Of a stretch of DNA of 64,000 nucleotides, positions 1 through 10,900 are shown piece by piece. The stretch is from Sindora glabra (lineage: Eukaryota > Streptophyta > Magnoliopsida > Fabales > Fabaceae). Both the position numbers and the translations under genes were made by a program. The notes under the pieces are model-generated. The model saw only the letters and a list, made by a program, of their open reading frames with translations. It did no database searches and was not told the DNA's origin. Position 1 is the stretch's first letter, and every line of letters starts with the position of its first letter. The stretch is from positions 91,164,895-91,228,894 of the forward strand of contig CM035226.1 in assembly GCA_020226215.1 (NCBI GenBank), given 5' to 3'.

Positions 1-168
1 AATTTTCTTCTGGTTTTCTGCTGTGCTGGCTGGATATGGATACTAGTTTTGATTTCATGGACAATTCTAGGGGTCCTAATAGTTCTGGAAATTCAAGGAG
101 AGAATTTAGATCTAATTTTTCAGAATTATTACTAGTAGGTGGAAAAATAATAGAGCGGAAGTTAGATA

Positions 169-909
169 TTGAAGGGCGACAATATGTTACCTAGAAAAGA
201 GCAATTGAATACTATTTTGGTTTGTAATACTTTAGCTACTGAAGTTGAAGATAACACAGCTTATTGTCGTATTGTTAAGGAGTTATGGGAGTCTATTGAA
301 GGCCTATATTCGAAAAAGGATGAACTGAATCAGGTATATGATTTGACTGTGTCCCTGTTTCAATCAGATGAGAAAGGTAAGACCAACGCTCAAATTTATA
401 CTGAGTTCAATCGTATTTATGAACAATGGAATTCTCTGCTGCCTATTACTAGTGATGTTAATGCAATGCGTTCTCAGCGAGAACAACTAGCTGCTTTATG
501 TTATTTGATGCGTTTACCTCCTGAGTTTAGCACAGCACGACAACAGGTCTTATCTAGTTCTACGCCCCTCACCCGAAAAATAGCTTATTATCGAGTTCAA
601 AAAGCATCCAAAGATATTTCTTCCTCCTCACCATCTTCAAATATGAATGAGTCAGCAGCATTAGTTAGCTCAGGTGCTCGTGAAGGCCGTGGTAATTCTA
701 GAGGTGGTAGGGGAAGAGGAAGCGGGCGAGGTCATTTTAATGAAGGAGGAAGAGGAGGTGATTGGCAGAATCACTCTAGTGAAGGAAGGAGAGGAGGTGA
801 TTCAGTTGTGATTTGCTATCATTGTCAAGAACAAGCACACATCAAGAAATTCTGTCCAAAGTTGGTAGGAAGGAATACTCAGCAGTCCAAGTTTGCTCAT
901 ATGGCATAA
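169..909 (+). pseudogene. copia gag (UBN2-type) remnant with zinc knuckle
   Basis: This is an open frame of about 246 codons with no ATG at its 5' end (it opens at TTG), so the true gag start is lost or lies upstream in another frame; stops close this frame before 169. The body reads as the copia gag domain (ELWESIEGLYSKKDELNQVY, then YLMRLPPEF), which normally packages element RNA. A Gly/Arg-rich stretch (about residues 171-210) precedes a CX2CX4HX4C zinc knuckle, CYHCQEQAHIKKFC. The conserved glycine in the knuckle is replaced, giving QEQA. The frame ends at an in-frame TAA (907-909), and the protease continues in the same frame directly after it. Confidence 0.88.
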
Positions 910-1275
910 GAGTCAGAATTCAATGGTAAATTATTATCTGATAGTGAATATGCTGAGTACTTGCAATTAAAGGCCTCTGTACAGCAGCCACCCACCCAAC
1001 CTACTGCCACCATAGTTCACACAGGTAATCCTACTGCATGTCTATCCCATTCCAATTCTAGATGGGTCATTGACTCTAGGGCTACTGATCATATGACGAG
1101 TCAAACAGGTATACTATCTTCCTTTACTAATTCTCATCCTTCACATGTCACTTTAGCTAATGGGTCTACTGCTTCTGTTGTTGGAAGTGACATGATCAAT
1201 CTCACCTCTGATATTTCTTTATCCAATGTTTTGTGCCTCCCAAATTTTTCATTTAATTTACTTTCAGTTAGCTAA
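910..1275 (+). pseudogene. copia aspartic protease remnant with altered active site
   Basis: This region is in frame with gag and separated from it only by the TAA at 907-909. The retropepsin signature is readable as WVIDSRATDHM. The family has DSG at the catalytic position, so the glycine is changed to arginine (codon AGG at about 1078-1080, one G-to-A change from GGG). Together with the later LANGS and LLSVS motifs this identifies the copia protease, which would cut the Gag-Pol polyprotein. The frame stops at TAA 1273-1275, where a lysine or similar residue is expected before the sequence continues in frame. It is non-functional by both criteria. Confidence 0.87.
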
Positions 1276-2141
1276 ATTATCCGTACTTATAATTGTGGTG
1301 ATTTCTTTTTTCCTGGTTATTGTGTATTTCAGGATCTGTTGACGAAAAAGATTTTTGGTAAGGGATATGAATCTGGGGGATTATACGTGCTGGATGACCA
1401 AGTTTCTCAACCAATTGCTGTTCCTGCTACCCCTACTCTACATCAATTACACTATCGCCTTGGCCATCCCTCGTTGCTCTTTTTACGAAAATTATGTCCT
1501 AGCTTAGCGTTTGTGTCTCATTTAGATTGTGAGTCTTGTCAATTTGCTAAACAGCATCGTCAATCTTATGTTTCTAGAGTTAATAAGTGGGTTTCATCCC
1601 CCTTTGAGTTAGTACATTTAGATATTTGGGGACCTTACCCAGTTATTTCAAAGTCTGGTTTTCGTTATTTTGTGTCTTTTGTGGATGATTATTCGAGAGT
1701 GACTTGGCTCTATTTAATCAAAAATCGTTCAGAGTTGTTTAATGTCTTTTGTACTTTTCATGCTGAGGTTACAAATCAATTTCAGACAACTATTCGTAAT
1801 TTTCGCAATGATAATGCTAAAGAGTATTTCTCTACACAGTTTTCAGCTTATTTGTTTCAACATGGTATAATTCATTAGTCTTCCTATGCTGTCACTCCAC
1901 AACAAAATGGAGTAGCTGAACGAAAAAATTGACATTTACTGGAAGTTTCTCGGGCACTTTTATTTGAAATGAAAGTTCCTAAAGTTTTTTAGGCAAATGC
2001 AGTTTCTACAGCCTGTTTTCTCATCAATCGTGTGCCTTCTTCTATTCTTGGTGGTCATGTACCTTTTTCTATTTTGTTTCCTTCTAAGCCTTTTTTTTTA
2101 TTTCCTCCCATATTTTTGGGTGCACCTGTTTTGTTCGTGAT
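1276..2141 (+). pseudogene. copia integrase remnant (GAG_pre-integrase plus rve core)
   Basis: The GAG_pre-integrase zinc-binding region is visible as LHYRLGHPS followed by LDCESC (HHCC pattern). The catalytic core then shows the first Asp in HLDIWGPY, the second Asp in RNDNAKEY, and the Glu in QQNGVAERKN, so the DDE triad is recognisable. Three stops interrupt the core: TAG 1876, TGA 1930 and TAG 1990. They sit where Gln, Arg and Trp are usual, each one transition away. After NRVPSS the reading frame shifts near 2085-2112; homology resumes in another frame at GCTCFVRDH. The integrase would insert element cDNA but cannot be made here. Confidence 0.88.
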
Positions 2142-2813
2142 CACCGTCCCCAGGTATCAAAATTGGATCCTCGATCTTTGAAATATGTTTTTCTTGGCTA
2201 TTCTCATACTCAAAAAGGATATTGATATTTTTCTCCTGAGTTAAATTGTTATATTATTTCTTCTGATGTTTCATTTTTTAAGTCTACCCCATTCTTTGGG
2301 CCGTCTCCATCTTCCTCCCCCTTGCCAAAATCAAATCATGTTGATGAATACTTCCTTATACCTTCTCCTTCACTAGACTCATAAGTTCCTCCACCATAAA
2401 ATTTGGTTCGACCTCCAATTCATTTTGTTTATTCTCGTAGAGTGCAGGTACCACCAGTAGCTCCTCCACCGGTCATGCCATAGCCATATGATCCAGACTC
2501 GCTTTCCCACGGTCCATCAGCTTCATCTCCTCTACCGGCTTCTTCCTCATCAGATCCTCCTCCTATGTCTTCTGATTTGGATCTTCTGATTACTCACCGA
2601 AAAGGTATTCGTACTTGCACTCATAAAGGTAACCCTCACCACCCTTATTCCATCTCCACCTATGTCTCTTATTATTCTTTACCTGCTTCTTCTCGAGCCT
2701 TCATTGCTTCTTTAGATTCTATTACTGTTCCTAAGTCCTATTTTGAAGCTCTTTCTCATAATGGGTGGAGTGCTGCTATGGAGGAAGAAATGACAGCTCT
2801 TAAAGCTAATTAA
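2113..2813 (+). pseudogene. copia integrase C-terminal/linker region, broken
   Basis: After the frameshift the frame encodes the typical copia GCTCFVRDHRP and KYVFLGYSHTQKGY motifs of the integrase C-terminal region. A proline- and serine-rich linker follows, then the start of the reverse transcriptase module ending in WSAAMEEEMTALKAN. Stops occur at 2223, 2382, 2397, 2481 and 2811. The last one is followed directly by TWDLV, which in intact elements continues the same protein. Confidence 0.82.
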
Positions 2814-3602
2814 ACATGGGATCTTGTGCCTTTACCTGATGGTAAACAATCCATTAGTTGCAAATGGGTATTTACAGTCAAAGTGAATCCAGATGGTTCT
2901 ATTACTCATTTAAAAGCGCGTCTAGTCGCTAAAGGTTATGCTCAGACCTATGGTATTGATTATTCAGAGACTTTTTCCCCTATGGCCAAGATTACTTCTG
3001 TTCGTTTACTCATCTCTCTTGTTGCTACTCATGATTGGTCTCTTCACCAATTGGATGTTAAAAATACCTTTTTACATGGTGATTTGAATGAGGAAGTGTA
3101 CATGAAGCAACCACCTGGGTTTATTGCTCAGGAGGAGTGTGGCAAGGTATTACGTTTAAAAAAATCATTATATGGGTTGAAACAATCTCCTCGAACTTGG
3201 TTTGGAAGATTCAGTGAAGTAGTGACAGAATTCGGAATGAAGAAATGTGATCATGACCACTCTGTGTTTTATAGGCAGTCTGGTTCAGGATGTATTCTTT
3301 TGGTTGTATATGTTGATGATATTGTGATCACAGGGAGTGATAAGTTGGGGATCTCACAATTGAAAGCCTTTCTTCAAGCTAACTTCCAGACTAAGGACTT
3401 GGGAGCGCTTCGGTATTTTTTAGGCATTGAAATTGCTCGAGGGCGAAAAGGAATTTTCTTATCTCAAAGGAAATATGTGCTTGATCTCTTGAATGAAACA
3501 GGAATGATTGGAGCTAAACCATGTGAGAATCCTATGATTACAAATATTAAGCTTAATCCACAAGATAGGGAATTACTTGAAAATCCTTAATAGTACAGGA
3601 GA
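2814..3602 (+). pseudogene. copia reverse transcriptase (RVT_2) remnant
   Basis: The RT domain is clear: KQSISCKWVFTVKVN, ARLVAKGYAQTYGIDYSETF, QLDVKNTFLHGDLNEEVYM, and the catalytic LLVVYVDDIVITGS with an intact YVDD box. About 255 codons are open, then a double stop TAA-TAG at 3588-3593 precedes YRRLVGKLNY in the same frame. The enzyme would copy the element RNA into cDNA. The core is intact in sequence, but it cannot be joined to integrase or RNase H without reading through stops. Confidence 0.92.
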
Positions 3603-4265
3603 TTGGTGGGAAAATTAAATTATCTTACTATAACTAGGCCTGATATTGCTTTTCCAGTAAGTGTGGTTAGTCAGTTTATAAACTCCCCAAGGACTTCTCA
3701 CTGGGATGCTCTTACACACATTTTGAAGTACTTGAAGAAAGCATCTGGTCGAGGAGTCTTATATAAAAATTATGGTCATTGCAGAGTGGAAGCTTTTTCT
3801 GATGCAGACTGGACCGAATGTCCTATAGATCGAAGATCAACTTCTGGGTATTGTGTATTTGTTGGAGGAAATCTTGTGTCATGGAAAAGTAAGAAGCAAG
3901 CAGTTGTATCTCGTTCCAGTGCAGAATCTGAATACCGAGTTATGGCTCATGCTACATCTGAACTTGTATGGGTTAATTATCTTCTTTAGCAACTTGGCAT
4001 CAAGACTCATGGGATTATGCAATTGTGGTGTGACAATCGAGCTGCTACTCACATTGCCTCAAATCCAGTTTTTCATGAACAAATTAAACATGTAGAGGTT
4101 GATTGTCACTTTATTCGACAGAAGTTACAAGAAGGAATTATTAGTCTTAGACATATTAGAACAGGGGAACAATTAGCTGATTTATTTACTAAAACTCTTC
4201 CGGAAAAACGGGTTGATGAAATTTGTAACAAACTGAGCATAATTGACATCTATAGCCCAGCTTGA
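3603..4265 (+). pseudogene. copia RNase H domain remnant
   Basis: The RNase H region continues the RT frame. VEAFSDADWTECPIDRRSTS and VVSRSSAESEYRVMAHATSE give the catalytic Asp/Glu surroundings, and the C-terminal part has QLWCDNRAATHIASNPVFHE and GEQLADLFTKTLPEKR, all standard for copia polyproteins. One TAG (3987-3989) interrupts it after VNYLL, at a position where Gln is expected. The natural terminator is TGA at 4263-4265, only a few bases before the presumed 3' LTR. Confidence 0.9.
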
Positions 4266-4272
4266 AGGGGAG

Positions 4273-4393
4273 TGTTAGTAAATAGGTTCCACATCTATTA
4301 TATTCTGCTATATGTACCCTATATTATAATATATATAATGACTGCCTAACTCAGTTGACGATATGACAATACAAATTTCTCTCTTAATTAACA
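4273..4393 (+). repeat. Putative 3' LTR of the copia element
   Basis: A purine-rich tract (GAAGGGGAG, 4264-4272) is followed by TGTTAGTAAATAGG, which fits a polypurine tract and the TG start of an LTR. The stretch has TATA-like and poly(A)-signal-like AT runs and can end at a CA around 4392-4395. That gives a short LTR of about 120 bp. The 5' LTR lies outside the window, so the end cannot be verified by alignment, and the right boundary is inferred. Confidence 0.6.
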
Positions 4394-4425
4394 CAAAGGA
4401 AAAGGGGGAAAATCTAGAGCAAAGA

Positions 4426-4760
4426 AAAGAATATTGGCTGGTTGTATATATACCTTCACCAAGCAAGAAATGCAACAATAATTACAAGGATAAAAGCAGC
4501 AGCAAAACATGCACCAAAAGCAATTGCTACATGATGACTTTTGATATCAGAACCTGATAGGCAGCCCAGACACCAAATTTCAACATCCGTACATGTCATG
4601 GATTTGTCAGAAACTTCAGAGGTAGAATATTAAAAACTTCTAGCATTAGTACCGCTCAAAATTTCCGCCCCGGGGGAATGGTGGAGCAGTTATAAACCTT
4701 TGGACCACAAATTAAAGGGTTACCCACCATATCTGATGTCTTCCGAAAAATTGACAAAAG
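4426..4760 (-). pseudogene. Fragment of a NIK-type LRR receptor-like kinase
   Basis: Read on the minus strand, two blocks match the NSP-interacting kinase family (LRR-RLK subfamily II). The first, from about 4755 down, is VGNPLICGPKVYNCS, the end of the LRR ectodomain. The second, about 4557-4426, is GSDIKSHHVAIAFGA, a single transmembrane helix (FAAAFILVIIVAFLAW), then RYIYNQPIFF, the usual juxtamembrane start. A TGA replaces the second Trp of the expected WWR, and a stop also follows CSTIPPGRKF. No kinase exons are present: homology ends about 30 bp from the copia LTR. The fragment is dead. It could be part of an older gene copy cut by the retrotransposon insertion or by deletion. Confidence 0.8.
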
Positions 4761-4816
4761 AAGGCTAATAAAAATATTTGATGCCTCGTCCCTTTCATTA
4801 CATAGAATATAAATAA

Positions 4817-5037
4817 CCAAAGTATTTGGTAAAAAACTTTTTGGAAAGCTTTTGACTGATTTAATAGTATTTAGTTGTTTGACCGAATTAATTAACTAAT
4901 TGAATTGTTTGACAAATAATTTATTCAATCAACTAATTTTATTAAATATTTTTACTCAAACAACTAATATTATTAACTGGTCAAATCAACTAATACAATC
5001 AATTATTAATTAGCAGTTATTGCCAAATAAGACCAAC
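4817..5037. mobile_element. MITE-like element
   Basis: The ends are inverted relatives: GTATTTGGTAA at the left, and TATTTGGCAATAA when the right end (about 5017-5037) is reverse-complemented. The interior is AT-rich with internal dyads (GTTTGACCGAATTAATTAAC against AACTGGTCAAATC). No coding capacity. The class (hAT or PIF type) and the target duplication are unresolved. Confidence 0.55.
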
Positions 5038-5040
5038 ATG

Positions 5041-7700
5041 TATTTATATATTTTGCGTGAGCCTTTTTTAAATTAGTCAATATTTGTACTTTTTGTGTTT
5101 TGTACTTAATGACCCTCAAGTATATAAGAAGGCTGTTTTTCCGAGTGGTATACTTCACTCAAAAGCTTAATTGCTAGAGGTCAACAAAAAAAACAGGGCC
5201 ACTGTCAAGCCAGAACCTTAAACCTTCAAATTAATTCAACCATTTAACACAAGAAATCAAAAACATAATCGTGGAACTGGAAATGCAATTTCATGGCTTC
5301 CCTAAGGAATATAGTTTCAAAGACAAGATAGTTCAATTCCATCATTCTAATCACCATAGCCAATAAATGCACCCAAGAATACGTGAACAAACTCCAATTA
5401 CTTGTGCAAAAAGTAAGCAGCTTCCCAACCAGATTGCAAGGTTCAGAATATAACTTGGCAAATTTTAGACTTGACAATCTTGACTTGTATTTATTTATCT
5501 ATCTATATTCATTTTTATTTTAATCTATTTATATTCATCTATTTTAATTTTAGGGTAAATATAGATCGGATCATTTATTGACCCATTGAAATGAAAATCA
5601 TATTGAATTAAGAAAATCATTTATAGATTTATATTTATAAAAGGTAGATTAGTGTATTATATAAATTAATATTATAAAATAAAAAATATTATAATAAAAT
5701 ATCTTCAAAAATTTAATATAATTTAAATATTTTTAAAATTAATTATTTGAAATAAAATATTATAATATTTTTATATACATGAAGATATTAATTTTTTATA
5801 AAAAATGTAAAATTAAGTCTAGTAATTTGTACTAAAATTCATATAATTTACTATTCTTTTTAAATAAAAAAATCACACAATGTTACATGCCACATGTAAT
5901 GTATTGTATAGTTATATATTAGATCCTTGGCTATACTTTACAAATATTAACATACTAACAATACTAATTTTTATTTTATAGATGATACTTTGCAAACTAA
6001 AATTTGATTGTTAATATATATGCAATTTTAAAAATGATTTATTATTATAAAAGAATCCATATAATTTATAATTTTAAATTTTATTGTAATGTCTATTTCA
6101 AATTAAATAAGTTTTATTTAATATATATTAATATTAAAATATTTAATCAACTACATTTAATATTAAAATAATTTTAAGAAATTAATGTTAAGAAAATGAG
6201 ATAAAAATTATAATTTTAAAAAGGAAATAAAAATAAAGAATAAAAATTCTAATATCATAAGTTTGTTTTAAAATAATAATAAATATAAAATACTGGTAAA
6301 AAATGATATTATTAAAAATGATAAAATATAAAATAATAATAATTTGATGACTAAATAAATGCGTCAAGTTAATTATATATTCAAGAATCATAGGTTATTT
6401 ATAAATCATTTAATATTTTATATTGAATCATAAATAGAGATGTAATTTAATAATGATTCATCCATTTTTTATCCAATTTATTTCCATCCTAATATATTTA
6501 TTTGCCACTCTATTCGCTAAATAAAATGGCCATTCCCTTAGGATAATATGCACAATGAATAAGGTTTTTAGGATGAAAGTTGAACTTGGAACGGTGGGAG
6601 AGCCAAGTAAAAGTGAACGTGCGCAAATGAAAACACTGGTCTCTAGATTCCCACATGTTATAAATGCTTAAATATGCATCCTCTGGATTTTAAATTTTGA
6701 CTTCCACTGAAATATGAAACAATTGAGTTATGAACAAAAACCTGTCCTTAATTGTGAGCTAGTAATACGGAGTAAAATTATATCTTCAGCATTACACAAA
6801 TAATATTTGCATAGTGAAAAATGATTAATGATTACTGACGATTTCTCTCATTTTTTATTCTTTTCATCAGTGTTGACTTGTAGTATCTTTAAATTATCAA
6901 TTTTGTCCCTTTCGTTTTCATCTCTTTGCAAATGATGCCGCATCCTTTTTTCCAATTTTTTTTTCTGCTCTTCATCCCTTGTACTGAAACCCTTTCAAGA
7001 ATTGGGCTGTCATAATGGAATACAAAAGGGTTTTTCAGTTTAACAAATGAAACATGTGCACCCTGTATATTTTTCTCATACGTGACAATTTTTGAATAGG
7101 TCTAATGAATAAGTGAGACAAATTTTAATCAAATTCTAATCAATTATAGCGACTAAGGTTGAGAAAATCAAAATAAGTAAATACAATGTTGCTCTTTTAT
7201 TCCTTTAAAAAACATGATTGTGTTGGCATGTTTATATTTTTTATTTCAACATAAGAAACTTCATTGGGAACCATTATAACATGTAAATCTCTTTAATTTT
7301 GCACTTTTTAATTAGTTAATCAATATTAGTAGATTGACGTTGTCATCTTAAAAAATTTTATTTCTATGTATTAAAAAAATTATACTTACATATATTCCTG
7401 CAAATTTTTTGTCAAGAATTTTCAAACTTTTGATGCAAATTATTATATGAAATTTGTAACCTTTTTATAAAGAGCCGAGTATTTTAAGAAAGTTTGTGGT
7501 ACAATTCTTGTTGATGGAGTTGAAGCCAAGTGAACCACAGATAATGTATGAGTTTACAACTTACATGAAAAAATTGTAAGATTTTTATATACTATATTGC
7601 AAATCTTATGACAAAGAACAACAAGTGGAAGCATTAACATTAGGGAAGAAAGTACGTAATTTTGGACCTACTAGGCCAGGGTTCTTGGCTCTGTCTCAAG
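5041..7700. other. Spacer between NIK remnant and CNL gene
   Basis: This is mostly AT-rich DNA without a supported gene. The part at 5244-5477 is less AT-rich and has a 77-codon minus-strand open frame that I do not recognise; it may be intron or UTR of the former NIK-type gene. 5500-6500 is extremely AT-rich. 7500-7700 approaches the 3' end of the CNL transcription unit. Confidence 0.6.
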
Positions 7701-7710
7701 GTAAACACCA

Positions 7711-7815
7711 CTGAAAAGAAAGTAATAGAGAAAATAAGAATATTCCAAAAATAATCACAAGATCGATTGAAATATGTAGCAGATAGCAAATATAATGTCT
7801 CATCTTGGCACATAC
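7711..7815 (-). other. Probable 3'-UTR intron of the CNL gene
   Basis: On the minus strand, about 120 bp after the stop codon, CTGCCAG/GTATGTG gives a good 5' splice site (intron starts at 7815). TTTCTTTTCAG/TGG gives a good 3' splice site (intron ends at 7711). The intervening 105 bp is AT-rich. Introns in the 3' UTR are common in CNL genes of this type. Inferred from splice consensus only, not from transcript data. Confidence 0.5.
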
Positions 7816-7936
7816 CTGGCAGTGGACAAATTCCAGAGCATCAAGTTTTAGATCATGCTCAAGAAATTATGTCAGTCTCTCTTGCAGTTGCATAACAGTA
7901 GCTCCATTAGGGCTTGAATGGAAGGACCTTGATCCA

Positions 7937-10900
7937 TCATGACCCATATCGAATTAGTTTCCCGTTGAGCCGAATAAGAGGAATGTGACAAACATTGGGC
8001 CAATCTTCTGATTTCTCCCCCTTGCATCTTTGCTCAAGCAATGGACAGTTCCAAATATGCAGAGCAGAGAGTGAGAGAGGAAGTTTCTTTGGCATACACT
8101 GAAGTTTTGAACAATTCCAAATATGCAGAGCAGAAAGTGAGAGAGGAAGTTTCTCTGGCATACGCTGAAGTTCTGAACACTCTCCTATCCCCAGATGCTC
8201 AAGAGAGGTCAAGTGCTGAAGATCTTCATTTAGAGACTTCAAATTATCAAGTTTTCGGATATAAAGGGATGTCAAGGAGGATGGAAGTAGCCATTTTTCT
8301 GGAAAAACTTCTCCATCTTTGCATATACCCTTTACACTAAAGCTGCGAAGAGAGGTGGGCAAGTCCCAGTTCTTCCTGTTAGCAAAGAGTCCACCACAAT
8401 GAAAAATCTCAAGAAAATTCAAACGTTTTGGCAAACCCCCTTCTGGAAATGACTCAAGTTCTTCACAGCCCGATATTGTTAAAGTCACAAGGGAAGGAAG
8501 TAGGTTATTCATACGATCAGGTAGTGATTTAAGCTTCTTGCAGTTTCCAATGAGAAAATGAGTCAGGTTTGGAGCAGAGAGACCATCGCTTGGAAATGAC
8601 ACAAAATTGGGACATCTGCTGATTCTTAAGGAATGGAGTGATGCAAAGCACTGTGCATTAGTCCCTGAAGCAGCAAGAGACCCCAGATGCTGACATTCTT
8701 CTATTTCAAGATGGCTTAGCTTTGGAAAAGTGTTTAACATTAATGACCGCAGAGAATCACAGCTAAATTTTATGCATAAACTTGCAAGAAGTGTGAAGCA
8801 CTGGCCAGTAGGGAACTCTAAATTCTTACAATTTATAATGTTTAGAAACTTCAACGTGCATGCAATGCCATTACCAGGAAGCTGAAAAACACGAGGACAG
8901 TTTGAGATGCTTAACTTTGCTATGCAAGGGCTTGTTTTGTCCATTTGTGTGAACAGTGACTCCAAAGCATTATGCCCACTGATTTTCAGGTTCAACAGCA
9001 GGGGTAGTGGTTCCTTCATCAACACTTGTTCACAATATTCTAGTTCCAAATCACAAACCGTAGAAGGAAGTATGGCCACAAGTTGCTGGCATTTTTTAAT
9101 TACAAGTTTTCTTAGAGAAGGTAGTTTGTAAGGCAGGCCCTTAACAAGATTTGGGCAATTTATTATGTAAAGTTGCTGGAGATCAGAAAATGTACCATCT
9201 GCATCGCCATCCCCGAAAGGAAGCCATTCTTGCCACTGGGGCATGTTTTCAAAGTGCAGAGTTTCAAGCGATCTAAATGGTTTTGCCACCAGAGAAGAAG
9301 GACCCTTGTAAAACACACCACCAACAGAAATTACATTTGAAAACCCGCTTATAGAGAGGTGTGTAAGTGAAGGCAATGCCCCAAGTGGGGGCAAGTCCAA
9401 ACAATTTTTACAATCATGAAGACGCAATGATGCAATATTTGAGAACTGACTATCTCCTAACCAAGCTGGGAATGATGTACTACCATAACCTCTAATAGTG
9501 AGCTTTCTCAAGGTTTTTGGGGGCTGCAACTGATTGAGCACACTTCTAACTTCTCCGGAATCATTCACATCCCCACTCCATTCCAATGTTAATCCATTAA
9601 GTTGCTCCTTACCCAACAAATTAGCATCCATAGCATCTCGAGGATCAACAACATTTTGAAGATTGAAAATAGAAAGATTTCCCTTAAGAAACATTAGTTC
9701 CTTCAACCCCTTGATGCCTGGACCACATGCATGACCTAGAACAAATGCTGTCAATTTCTGGAGATTTCTCAATCTACTCATATCCGGTGGCATCTGACTT
9801 AATTTTGTTCCTCTAATGTCTAAAGATCTTAAATTGATTAGCCTTCCCATGCTGAGTGGCAACCCAGTAAGAGAAGCACAATTTGTCAACAGTAAAGTTT
9901 GCAAGTTGTATAGAGAACCTGTAGATTCTGGTAACTTGGAGATTGCAGTGAAAGAGAGGTCTAGATACCTCAAATGTATTAAGTCGCCAAGTGAATCAGG
10001 CAAAATTGTCAAATTACCACAGCGAGATAGGGAAAGTTCCCTTAAACGTCTTAGTTTTGGAAGCAAGCCAGTTATAATCTCATTATTCAAGTATGTTGAT
10101 GATGACAACACCTGCGATGGAAGAAAGCTGCGCAGACTTTTGCATGTGGCCATAATTTTCTCTAAATCCTGAAACTTCACATTTGAATATGACAAATATC
10201 GAGTTCTGTTTGTCATGTGATGCCTTTTTTCACCCTCTAATCTGAAGGAGAATTCGGTAGAGACAAACTGAGCTAAATCATTCAGGAGATCATGAAGAAT
10301 AAAACGTTTCCTACTTGACTGCTGAAAAAACGATCTGGCAACTAGATCATTGAAGTATTCGCTACCAACCTCTTCCATCCTTTCATTTATTCTGGGATGC
10401 TGCAGAAAATTTTCTGCCATCCAGTGTCTTACCAGCTCTCTCTTTTTAAACTGATAATTCTTCGGAAACATTGAACAGTATGCAAAACAACGCTTAAGAG
10501 GTGAGGGAAGATAGTGATAGCTCAACATAAGAGCTGGAAGAATATTACAAATATCAATTGGAAAACCCCATATACTGCTTTCCAATACCTTCTCCCACTC
10601 ACTTATATCTGGTTTCGAGCGCAAGAGACCCCCAAGAGCTTTCGCTGCCAAGGGCAGTCCGCCACATCTTCTCACTATTTTCCGACCAATGTCTTCCATC
10701 TTAGAGTATGCACGTAGCTTTCCTCCATCAAATGCATGGCTTGCAAACAACAACCAACAATCATCATCGGTTAGAGGTTTCAGGTGGTGCATTTGAACAG
10801 TAAGCATGGCAGATGCAACGTTTTGGCTCCGTGTTGTGACTAAGATCTTACTTCCTTTGGCCCCAAATTCAAAAGGACGCCTTAGATTTTCCCAAACAAC

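Larger units (their letters stand above)
1..4393 (+). mobile_element. Ty1/copia LTR retrotransposon, 3' portion, degenerate
   Basis: The order gag, protease, integrase, reverse transcriptase, RNase H is the Ty1/copia (Pseudoviridae-type) order. The 5' LTR and start of gag lie upstream of the window. The internal domain ends at 4265 and is followed by a purine-rich tract (about 4264-4272) and a short LTR starting with TGTTAG. Thirteen premature stops (907, 1273, 1876, 1930, 1990, 2223, 2382, 2397, 2481, 2811, 3588, 3591, 3987) and at least one frameshift near 2085-2112 make it non-autonomous. Several stops are best explained as single C-to-T or G-to-A transitions. The lineage may be Ivana-like by overall appearance of the RT/RNase H region, but I could not test that by phylogeny. 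Confidence 0.95.

Noticed and set aside
4363..4557. 64-codon plus-strand frame
   Set aside because: It overlaps the minus-strand NIK remnant and the LTR and has no protein character.
6188..6391. 67-codon minus-strand frame rich in Ile/Phe, and similar frames at 31474, 43715, 44429, 50866, 57843 and 62712
   Set aside because: Composition reflects AT-rich DNA (Phe, Ile, Lys, Asn, Tyr); no motif, no gene context.
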